Shown: positions 1-5,705 of the stretch, one piece after another
Position numbering within the stretch: the first letter of the stretch is position 1
Layout: every line of letters starts with the position of its first letter
Source: Actinomycetota bacterium
GTDB lineage: Bacteria > Actinomycetota > Actinomycetes > S36-B12 > UBA5976
NCBI GenBank assembly: GCA_947447095.1
Contig: CANFIL010000025.1
Coordinates: 1-14,146, forward strand
Length of the DNA stretch: 14,146 nucleotides
Direction: 5' to 3'
Made by a program: the position numbers and the translations under genes
The notes under the pieces: generated by a model
Seen by the model: only the letters and a program-made list of their open reading frames with translations
Databases searched by the model: none
Told to the model about the DNA's origin: nothing

Positions 1-292
1 ACTTTCGCCACAATACAATCTTTGGATTTTTGGGATCTTGGCTGTCTGTGCGCTTAATCCCTCACAACGTTTTGCAACAAAAGTGAAGTTGTTTTTCGTC
101 AGCGCATTTGCCGGTCAAATTCTTTATCCCTTCGCCTACGTCTCGTACCAAGAAGGCGAGGTTCTTCCAACGATTGTTCAAACAATTCGTATCGTGGCAC
201 TGATCTCACTCACCTGGATCTCTTGGAAAGAAATTTCAGATGTTGCTAAGCGTCAGGATCAGATCCAGCAAGAAGCTTCTGTAGTCGCGTAA
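1..292 (+). CDS. C-terminal fragment of integral-membrane glycosyltransferase (GT-C, GT87-like), 5' end outside window
   Basis: The reading frame is open to the left edge and ends at TAA 290-292, so the gene begins outside the window. A TTG at 38 lies inside the frame but is not a convincing start, because coding sequence continues in front of it. The visible tail begins LSPQYNLWIFG and carries about three hydrophobic spans followed by a charged cytoplasmic end (KEISDVAKRQDQIQQ). An SPQY-x-LW motif in the last membrane part is familiar from polyprenyl-phosphate-mannose-dependent GT87 (DUF2029) alpha-1,2-mannosyltransferases. Such enzymes extend PIM/LM/LAM-type lipids on the outer face of the membrane and are often found near pimB in actinobacteria. 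The last 47 bp overlap the convergent pimB gene. The family call rests on a short tail and on context, so another multispan membrane protein is possible. Confidence 0.5.
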   Translation, partial: LSPQYNLWIFGILAVCALNPSQRFATKVKLFFVSAFAGQILYPFAYVSYQEGEVLPTIVQTIRIVALISLTWISWKEISDVAKRQDQIQQEASVVA

Positions 293-1412
293 CAGCACGT
301 TCCCACGTCCAATGGTCGAGAACCCATTCACGCCCTGCGGCTCCCATGCGGTCGGCCAATTCACTATCCCCCAGCACCTGAAGAATTCGCTCAGCGACTT
401 CGTCGCAGTTGGCTCCATCAACCACAAAACCCGTAGTACCTTGCACAACGGCATCTGGCGCCCCACCCGAGTTACCGGCAATCACTGGCAAACCCGTGGC
501 AGATGCTTCAAGAAAGACAATCCCTAACCCTTCCACATCCCAGCCCGCGTTTCTCGTGCGACAAGGCATGGCGAACAGATCACCAACGGCGTACCACGTT
601 GGTAATTCTGCATACGGAACTTTTCCAGCGAACGTGACATGGTTGAAAAGTCCTAATTTATTTACTAGCCCAGAAAGTTGTGATTCGTAGCTTCCGCCGC
701 CAACGATGAGCAAATGTGCATCAGGCATTGCTTTGACAATCCTTGACATTGACTCAATGAGAACGTCTTGACCCTTTCGTTCCATCAAACGAGAAACGCA
801 TACGATGACCTTTTTGTCCACCAGTCCATGCGCTTCCCGAAAAGACGCGGAAAGGATCTTGTTCCGTGGATGAAAGACTTCAGGATCGACTGCTGGCGCA
901 AGCTGACGCAAAGAAAGCCGTGCGGATTCCGAAAGAACTGCACCGATCTTTTCCTTTGTATAGCTTCCTAAATATGTAAGAACGTCCACACGGTTACCAA
1001 TAGCTCTGAGCAACTGACGAGTCACTGGAGTCAGTGCCCATCCTGCTTCGTGTCCATGAGTAATTCCGATAATTCGCGTCACGCCAAGAGAGCGAAGATA
1101 CGTAGACATCAATCCCAACGGAGCTGCCGCGCCAAAAACCACACGAGTAGCCCCCGTTTCCACGACGATTTGTCGAGCCAATTTGCGGGTAGGCGAGCTC
1201 GGCAAAAGCGTGTTCGTCTTGGCTCGAACAACTCTGAAATCTAAGGACGCATCAAAATCGTGCGCGCCGGGATAGTCCGATGCAAGCACTGTGATGGTGG
1301 CGGGATCGAAACGTTTAACCAGTTCGAAAATGAAGGTTTGGATTCCACCGTCGCGCGGCGGAAAGTCATTGGTTATGACAAGGGTGTGCGGCACCAATGA
1401 CGTCTGGGACAT
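246..1412 (-). CDS. pimB: GT4 glycosyltransferase, PimB-type PI-mannoside alpha-1,6-mannosyltransferase
   Basis: 388 residues, ATG start, TAG stop. It has the GT-B fold GT4 layout. The N-terminal acceptor domain opens with TNDFPPRDGGIQ (residues 14-25), the signature of actinobacterial PimB. HGHE lies at 119-122. The donor-phosphate site SRLMERKGQD is at 207-216 (Arg208 and Lys213 are the expected phosphate contacts). The region CRTRNAGWDVEGLGIVFLE at 284-302 contains the EX7E pair Glu294/Glu302. In this family the enzyme uses GDP-mannose at the cytoplasmic membrane to add the second mannose to (acylated) phosphatidylinositol mannoside. Substrate specificity within the PimB/MgtA group cannot be read from sequence alone. 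It lies 24 nt behind the 66-residue Cys-rich gene on the same strand and probably shares its transcript. The 3' end overlaps the convergent membrane-transferase gene by 47 bp. The start is supported by family length and by a GGGG stretch just upstream. Confidence 0.85.
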   Translation of the reverse strand: MSQTSLVPHTLVITNDFPPRDGGIQTFIFELVKRFDPATITVLASDYPGAHDFDASLDFRVVRAKTNTLLPSSPTRKLARQIVVETGATRVVFGAAAPLGLMSTYLRSLGVTRIIGITHGHEAGWALTPVTRQLLRAIGNRVDVLTYLGSYTKEKIGAVLSESARLSLRQLAPAVDPEVFHPRNKILSASFREAHGLVDKKVIVCVSRLMERKGQDVLIESMSRIVKAMPDAHLLIVGGGSYESQLSGLVNKLGLFNHVTFAGKVPYAELPTWYAVGDLFAMPCRTRNAGWDVEGLGIVFLEASATGLPVIAGNSGGAPDAVVQGTTGFVVDGANCDEVAERILQVLGDSELADRMGAAGREWVLDHWTWERAVTRLQKLLAGSDPDA

Positions 1413-1436
1413 ACCCCAATCTTGCCCTACTACCTA

Positions 1437-1637
1437 TCACGCTGTGGCTTCGTTGCGACTTTCAGCACCGGAACGAGGTACAAGTCGTAGCGGCGCAGTC
1501 AATTTCGCCTGCGCGAGTATTGCGAAAACATCTTGATGTTCGGCAACATTCACATCAGTTGGCCCAAGCAACATTGTGACAACACAGTCCGAACATGCAA
1601 TGTCCTTCATCACGCAGCCAGCACAATCTAGGATCAT
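1437..1637 (-). CDS. Small four-cysteine conserved actinobacterial protein of unknown function
   Basis: 66 residues, ATG start with a good Shine-Dalgarno AAGGGAA a few bases upstream, TGA stop. The N-terminus has the pattern C5-x2-C8-x6-C15-x2-C18, followed by VVTMLLG, a hydrophilic middle, and an Ala/Leu-rich segment ending in APLRLVPR. Two CxxC pairs in so short a protein suggest a metal site (zinc or iron-sulfur), but no ligand is proven. Similar short proteins with a C-x-x-C ... CxDCVV start are, to my recollection, annotated as hypothetical in many actinobacteria next to pimB. No signal peptide or membrane span is visible, so it is probably cytoplasmic. It precedes pimB by 24 nt on the same strand and probably leads that operon. 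The SD, the Cys pattern and the context make it a real gene; function is unknown. Confidence 0.75.
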   Translation of the reverse strand: MILDCAGCVMKDIACSDCVVTMLLGPTDVNVAEHQDVFAILAQAKLTAPLRLVPRSGAESRNEATA

Positions 1638-1738
1638 GATCAGTTCCCTTCGTCGGTTGTTACCAAACTAATGACGACCTCAGACATTTTGCGAACACTG
1701 AAAAAGCCTTTGTCTGCAGTTCGTTATAAGGTCCATTT
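1638..1738. promoter_or_regulatory. Divergent promoter region between the Cys-rich gene/pimB and the DEDDh nuclease gene
   Basis: About 100 bp of non-coding sequence between two divergent start codons. On the minus strand a TAGTTT (plus-strand 1665-1670) fits the actinobacterial TANNNT -10 consensus and would give a short leader containing the AAGGGAA ribosome site of the 66-residue gene. On the plus strand a TAAGGT box sits directly before the nuclease start and is listed separately. I see no convincing -35 hexamers and no strong hairpin. The assignment is inference from consensus only. Confidence 0.4.
1727..1732 (+). promoter_or_regulatory. -10 element TAAGGT for a likely leaderless nuclease transcript
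   Basis: TAAGGT matches TANNNT and ends exactly 6 bp before the ATG at 1739. That is the distance at which a transcription start falls on the A of the start codon, as is usual for leaderless actinobacterial mRNAs. The 6-bp gap leaves no room for a ribosome-binding site on such a transcript. The AAGG inside the box could instead act as a weak Shine-Dalgarno if transcription starts further upstream. Confidence 0.45.
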
Positions 1739-3508
1739 ATGAGTCAAACGAGCCCGCACCTAGCGCTCACTTTTGACGATGTGCTTGCCCATCAACAGGA
1801 ACTGCTCATCAACACGACATTTGTAGTCGTGGACCTAGAAACCACTGGCGGTCGAACTTCCGATTCGGGAATTACTGAAATTGGCGCGGTCAAGGTGTGT
1901 GGCGGTCACATCATTGGCGAATTCCAGACGTTTGTAAATCCTGGAATGCCGATTCCTGCTTTTATCTCAGTCCTGACAGGAATTACAGATCAACATGTGG
2001 CAGCAGCGCCGAATACCGCAGCCGCAGTCGCTGCATTTCTCGAGTTCGCAGCATTTGGATCGGATAAGACATCCCCAATTTTGGTCGCCCACAATGCTCC
2101 GTTTGATGTCGGCTTCTTAAAGGCTGCATGTGTCGCCAACAATTTTTCGTGGCCCAGTCCACGCATCCTAGACACTGTGACATTGGCTCGGCGAGTTCTT
2201 CGCAGCGACGAAGTGCGCAATAGAAAATTGGGCACGCTCGCCGAATACTTTAATAGTGAAGTAACGCCTAATCATCGCGCTCTTGATGATGCACGCGCTA
2301 CGGTTCACGTCCTTCATGGATTAATTGAGCGACTTGGAAACCTTGGTGTCGACACGTTCGAAGCTCTCACCCAGTTCAACGGGAAAGCGACGGAAAAGCG
2401 TCGTCGTAAGCGACATCTTGCAGACAACATTTCTACCGGTCCTGGCGTCTATGTCTTTTTCGACACAAACAACAGGCCGCTTTATGTTGGTAAATCCAAA
2501 GCCATGCGCAAGCGAGTGATGTCGTACTTCACAGCAGCTGAAACTCGTGGACGCATGAACAGCATGGTCGAACTTGCGCACTCGATTACCGGCATCGAAT
2601 GCAACACAGATCTTGAGGCATCAATTCGCGAAATTCGAATGATTAATGATCTCAAGCCTCGCTTCAATGTTCGCTCGCGTAACCCCGAACGCACCACGTT
2701 CGTTGGACTAACTAACGAACGTTTTCCTCGACTAAGCATTGTTCGCAATCCGGATTTGCACGATTCAGCGCGCGCACTCATTGGCCCCTTTCGGTCTCGC
2801 GAATTTGCACAAATCGCTATTGATGCACTGCACGACACACTCCCACTTCGCCAATGCACGCCACGCATTACAACAACGGCACGCGGTCCGGCATGCGCAC
2901 TCTTGGAGATGGGCAAATGCATCGGACCGTGTCTTGATGGGTCTCGCACAGATGAGTACAACGTCGTTGTCAACGATGCCCGTACCGCGATGCAATTCGA
3001 TCCGTCACATGTGGTCAATTCACTTAGCGTGAAACTTTCCGGTCTTGCTAGAGCCGAACGCTACGAAGAAGCCTCTGTAGTTCGCGATCGGGTCGAAAGC
3101 TTGAGTTCAGGCGTTCATCGCGCTGCGCTCATTCGCACGCTGCAAGAAATTCCCGAACTTGTTGCAGCACGCCCGACGACTTCAGGGGGTTGGGATATCC
3201 ACGTCATCAGGCATGGTTGGCTGGCTGGCTCAGTTCATGCGCCGTTTGGCAAAGATCCACGAGAGTTACTCGAGGCATGCGTGCAATCGGCAGCAACATA
3301 TCTTGATGTCGTTCCACTTATTTCAGAAACTGAAATGCTCATCGCTTGGCTTACTTCAGGAAATACCCGCCTAGTGCGCATCAGCGCCGGACATACGTGG
3401 CGTATTCCCGTTTCAGCTCGCCCTTACAGCGCAGACATAGCGAAACGTTGGCTCACAGACATCAACACTGTCAGTGCCGACCTGGCTGAACCTGTATCAA
3501 TCGATTGA
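1739..3508 (+). CDS. DEDDh exonuclease fused to UvrC/Cho-like GIY-YIG nuclease
   Basis: 589 residues, ATG start, TGA stop. Residues about 25-200 form a DnaQ/epsilon-type 3'-5' exonuclease: Exo I VVDLETTG (Asp32, Glu34), Exo II HNAPFD (118-123, Asp123), Exo III NHRALDD (His179, Asp183). After a basic linker (KRRRKR, about 220-225), residues about 233-310 form a GIY-YIG nuclease with GVY at 236-238, YVG at 249-251, Arg258 and the likely metal-binding Glu298. Cysteines 373, 386, 394 and 398 reproduce the spacing of the UvrC iron-sulfur cysteines. A UVR-like helix (AERYEEASVVRDRVESL) lies at about 439-455. The C-terminal UvrC endonuclease (RNase H-like) and HhH domains appear absent. All catalytic residues are present, so both nucleases are probably active. 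A role in DNA repair or replication-associated trimming is inferred; the exact substrate is not established to my knowledge. The same fusion occupies this position in mycobacteria (Rv2191). The last 85 bp overlap trpD antisense. Confidence 0.9.
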   Translation: MSQTSPHLALTFDDVLAHQQELLINTTFVVVDLETTGGRTSDSGITEIGAVKVCGGHIIGEFQTFVNPGMPIPAFISVLTGITDQHVAAAPNTAAAVAAFLEFAAFGSDKTSPILVAHNAPFDVGFLKAACVANNFSWPSPRILDTVTLARRVLRSDEVRNRKLGTLAEYFNSEVTPNHRALDDARATVHVLHGLIERLGNLGVDTFEALTQFNGKATEKRRRKRHLADNISTGPGVYVFFDTNNRPLYVGKSKAMRKRVMSYFTAAETRGRMNSMVELAHSITGIECNTDLEASIREIRMINDLKPRFNVRSRNPERTTFVGLTNERFPRLSIVRNPDLHDSARALIGPFRSREFAQIAIDALHDTLPLRQCTPRITTTARGPACALLEMGKCIGPCLDGSRTDEYNVVVNDARTAMQFDPSHVVNSLSVKLSGLARAERYEEASVVRDRVESLSSGVHRAALIRTLQEIPELVAARPTTSGGWDIHVIRHGWLAGSVHAPFGKDPRELLEACVQSAATYLDVVPLISETEMLIAWLTSGNTRLVRISAGHTWRIPVSARPYSADIAKRWLTDINTVSADLAEPVSID

Positions 3509-4518
3509 TAAGCCACAGGTAAAGCTCGAGCAACACGATTCGTAAATGAATCTCCGGGATTACCGAATCGATGATCAGCGCCGACCGCATCAAATGCAAC
3601 TAATCCGGCCGCCGCATTCAATGCGACTACATCGCGAATTGCAGCATAGTTTCCGTCTGTGCGACCTTCAAGAATTGCTAAAACAACATTTGCATTGAAT
3701 TGCGCTTCCCCACCTCGAAGTTCTTCGAGTGACGCAGGAATCAATCCAAGTACCGCTGGGTCAAAAGAGATGTGACGAACCGAATCCGTAGTGGCATCCC
3801 AGACCTGCGATGTACCGCTTGTTGATAGTTCATCAAGCCCGTCGTCACTTCTGACAACAATCGTTTTGAAGCCTCGATCACATTGCACTTGAGCAAGTAC
3901 CGGAGCTAGCCGTAAATCAGCGCACCCTAGGAGAGCAGCAGGCGGTTGTCCGGGGTTACACAGCGGGCCCAAAACGTTAAAAATCGTTGGTACGCCTAGT
4001 TCTTTACGCACTGGTCCAGCATGTCGAAATCCTGGATGATGAGCCGGGGCGAAACAAAAAGCAATGCCAGCCTCGGCAACACAAGAGGCTACGAGTTCAG
4101 GTGGCATCGCAATAGCAACACCGAGCGCTTCGAGAACATCGGCTGTTCCGGCCTTCGATGAAATTGCTCTATTGCCATGCTTCAAAATTGGAACACCCGC
4201 GCCAGCAGCAACGAGTGCAGCCATCGTGGAAACATTTACGGTGTGCGCACCATCGCCACCAGTGCCGACAATGTCCAACGCTGGAGCAGAAAGGGAAACC
4301 GTGTGTGCATTAGCCAAGATTGCTTTGACCATGCCTTCGATTTCAGTTGCAGTTTCGCTCTTTACACGAAGACCCATGGCATAAGCAGCGATCTGAGCAT
4401 CGGTAGCGGTTCCCGACATAATCTGGTTCATCGCCCAAAAAGTTTGTTCACTTGTCAGATCAGTTCGCGCAGAAATATGCCCGAGGATCTCTTTCCAAGA
4501 AAACTCCGTCATCGTCAT
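3424..4518 (-). CDS. trpD: Anthranilate phosphoribosyltransferase
   Basis: 364 residues, a little longer than the usual ~345. It catalyses anthranilate + PRPP to N-(5-phosphoribosyl)-anthranilate, the second committed step of tryptophan synthesis. The PRPP-binding GTGGD is at 85-89, NVST at 95-98, KHGNRAISSKAG at 113-124, RKELGVPTIFN at 171-181 and the metal-binding Asp229-Glu230 in DDGLDE. It is encoded away from the other trp genes, next to ctaE, as in other actinobacteria. Its ATG overlaps the stop of the upstream receiver gene (TAATG), which suggests translational coupling. A second in-frame ATG two codons downstream (MTMTEF) could equally serve as the start. The 3' end extends 85 bp into the convergent nuclease gene; the last residues (about 355-364) are poorly conserved and lie in this overlap. 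Confidence 0.95.
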   Translation of the reverse strand: MTMTEFSWKEILGHISARTDLTSEQTFWAMNQIMSGTATDAQIAAYAMGLRVKSETATEIEGMVKAILANAHTVSLSAPALDIVGTGGDGAHTVNVSTMAALVAAGAGVPILKHGNRAISSKAGTADVLEALGVAIAMPPELVASCVAEAGIAFCFAPAHHPGFRHAGPVRKELGVPTIFNVLGPLCNPGQPPAALLGCADLRLAPVLAQVQCDRGFKTIVVRSDDGLDELSTSGTSQVWDATTDSVRHISFDPAVLGLIPASLEELRGGEAQFNANVVLAILEGRTDGNYAAIRDVVALNAAAGLVAFDAVGADHRFGNPGDSFTNRVARALPVAYQSIDTGSARSALTVLMSVSQRFAMSAL

Positions 4519-4928
4519 TAACGAACGACTGAAGTGCGAGCTTCCAACAGCTCTACGGCCGCTTTGACCAAAGCACGAGGATCAATCGGGTGCGCAACAA
4601 CGGCGTCGGCTCCCGACCATGTGGCAAGCCAGGCGTCAGCCGCACGGCCAACAATGAGTAGCACCGGTGCGCAATTAAAAATCTCGTCCTTGAGCTGACG
4701 GGCTACACCCATGCCACCTGCAGGAACAGCTTCGCCATCAAGAATGATCAGATCGAATGGCTTGGAATCAACCGCAGTGATGACTGCTGGCTCCGTGGCA
4801 CACTCGAAAATGTCCACGTCACTGATGTTCTCGGCGGGCTTACGTCCTAAAGACGTACGAATTGAGGCACGAACGGCCTGATCGTCGCTGTAGACCAATA
4901 CTTTGAGCACACGGTTGGAGTTTTCCAC
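4518..4928 (-). CDS. Stand-alone atypical response-regulator receiver protein
   Basis: 136 residues: one CheY-like receiver fold with no DNA-binding output domain. The acidic pocket YSDD (Asp15, Asp16) and the phospho-acceptor position Asp64 in LIILDGE are present. The usual Thr/Ser after strand 4 is replaced (LLIVGR, Val93) and the invariant Lys-Pro is His113-Pro114 (VAHPIDP). This makes it a degenerate or pseudo-receiver. The segment DAWLATWSGADAV (98-110) resembles a conserved actinobacterial family that I recall only as a generic response regulator. The start is GTG, preceded by a -10-like TAACCT at leaderless distance and by no ribosome-binding site. An in-frame GTG at codon 7 is less likely. 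It is co-transcribed and coupled with trpD (1-nt overlap) and divergent from ctaE, so it could sense or set respiratory state, but there is no direct evidence. No partner kinase is in the window. Confidence 0.8.
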   Translation of the reverse strand: MENSNRVLKVLVYSDDQAVRASIRTSLGRKPAENISDVDIFECATEPAVITAVDSKPFDLIILDGEAVPAGGMGVARQLKDEIFNCAPVLLIVGRAADAWLATWSGADAVVAHPIDPRALVKAAVELLEARTSVVR

Positions 4929-4934
4929 GGCTCT

Positions 4935-4940
4935 AGGTTA
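4935..4940 (-). promoter_or_regulatory. -10 element TAACCT for a likely leaderless receiver-trpD transcript
   Basis: Read on the minus strand, TAACCT fits TANNNT and ends 6 bp before the GTG start at 4928. This spacing predicts that transcription begins at the start codon itself. No Shine-Dalgarno is visible ahead of the GTG, which supports leaderless expression. A short inverted repeat (4953-4964) lies where the -35 contact would be. Confidence 0.5.
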
Positions 4941-4952
4941 GCCGAAAATGTG

Positions 4953-4964
4953 GCTCAAATGAGC
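4953..4964. promoter_or_regulatory. Inverted repeat GCTCA-AA-TGAGC, candidate operator
   Basis: A perfect 5-bp inverted repeat separated by two A bases lies upstream of the TAACCT box, at the place of the -35 element of the receiver-trpD promoter. A dimeric regulator bound here would cover the polymerase contact. The repeat is short and could occur by chance, and no cognate regulator can be named. Confidence 0.25.
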
Positions 4965-5056
4965 ATCGGGATGGGTCCAACGAACGTGGCCGTTATGTAA
5001 GTCACACTCGGGGCCATAAACCCCCTACCGACGGGCTTTTCCCTGCATATAACCGC

Positions 5057-5062
5057 TAAACT
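5057..5062 (+). promoter_or_regulatory. -10 element TAAACT for the ctaE-qcrCAB transcript
   Basis: TAAACT fits TANNNT and ends 7 bp before the GTG start of ctaE, the classical leaderless distance in actinobacteria. The GGGG directly before the GTG is too close (about 2 nt) to be a normal ribosome-binding site. An octamer ACTCGGGG overlaps the end of this box and recurs at 5006-5013, so it may be part of a regulatory motif. No good -35 hexamer is seen. Confidence 0.5.
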
Positions 5063-5069
5063 CGGGGAT

Positions 5070-5666
5070 GTGACGACGACAAATGCAGTAAGAGTTCCCA
5101 CCCAGGCAGAGCGCCCAAATATGGTGTCCGTAGGCACCATCGTTTGGCTATCTAGCGAACTGATGTTTTTCGCGGCTTTGTTCGCAATGTACTTCACCCT
5201 TCGCTCAGTAAACCCTGGCGTTTGGGCAGAACAAACTGAAAAGCTCAACATTCCATTCGCAAGCGTTAATACCACCGTGCTGGTTCTCTCATCAGTAACG
5301 TGCCAACTTGGTGTTTTCGCTGCAGAACGTGGCGATGTCAAGACGTTGCGTAAGTGGTTCATCATCACATTCCTAATGGGCGCATTCTTCATCGGCGGAC
5401 AGGTCGCTGAGTACAGCAAGCTCGTTTCCGAAGGACTGACTTTGTCATCGGATGCCTATGGCACAGCGTTCTACCTCACCACCGGCTTCCACGGACTACA
5501 CGTAACTGGCGGTTTGATTGCCTTCTTGTACGTCATTGGGCGCACCTATGCGGGCAAAAACTTCACACACAGCAAGGCAACTTCAGCAATCGTCGTGTCG
5601 TACTACTGGCACTTCGTGGACGTCGTATGGATCGCCTTGTTCGCAACGATTTACCTCATCAAATAA
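5070..5666 (+). CDS. ctaE: Cytochrome c oxidase subunit III (aa3 type)
   Basis: 198 residues with a GTG start. It has five transmembrane helices, the short actinobacterial/bacterial form lacking the first two helices of mitochondrial subunit III. Family marks are SSELMFFAALF near residue 30, TGFHGLHVTGG in the middle and SYYWHFVDVVWIALF near the C-terminus. Subunit III stabilises the CtaD core and proton uptake rather than carrying redox centres. The gene leads the operon: qcrC follows after 39 nt and qcrA and qcrB after that. This physical linkage of an oxidase subunit to bc1 genes is a hallmark of the actinobacterial bcc-aa3 supercomplex. The start fits the family N-terminus and the leaderless -10 box just upstream. 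Confidence 0.95.
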   Translation: MTTTNAVRVPTQAERPNMVSVGTIVWLSSELMFFAALFAMYFTLRSVNPGVWAEQTEKLNIPFASVNTTVLVLSSVTCQLGVFAAERGDVKTLRKWFIITFLMGAFFIGGQVAEYSKLVSEGLTLSSDAYGTAFYLTTGFHGLHVTGGLIAFLYVIGRTYAGKNFTHSKATSAIVVSYYWHFVDVVWIALFATIYLIK

Positions 5667-5705
5667 GAACTTCTCCTTTACCTACTAAGAACGGATAACA
5701 CGTCA

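Noticed and set aside
2482..3018. A 178-codon open frame on the minus strand inside the DEDDh-GIY-YIG gene
   Set aside because: It lies wholly antisense to a well-supported gene, is Ser/Arg/Met-rich with no recognisable motif, and mirrors the codon pattern of the sense gene.
5011..5035. GGGG...CCCC and CCC...GGG short complementary runs ahead of ctaE
   Set aside because: Stems of three to four pairs with no U-tract do not make a credible terminator, attenuator or riboswitch.
4955..5419. A 154-codon open frame on the minus strand covering the ctaE upstream region and the 5' part of ctaE
   Set aside because: It is mostly antisense to ctaE, shows no family motif, and would occupy the divergent promoter region.
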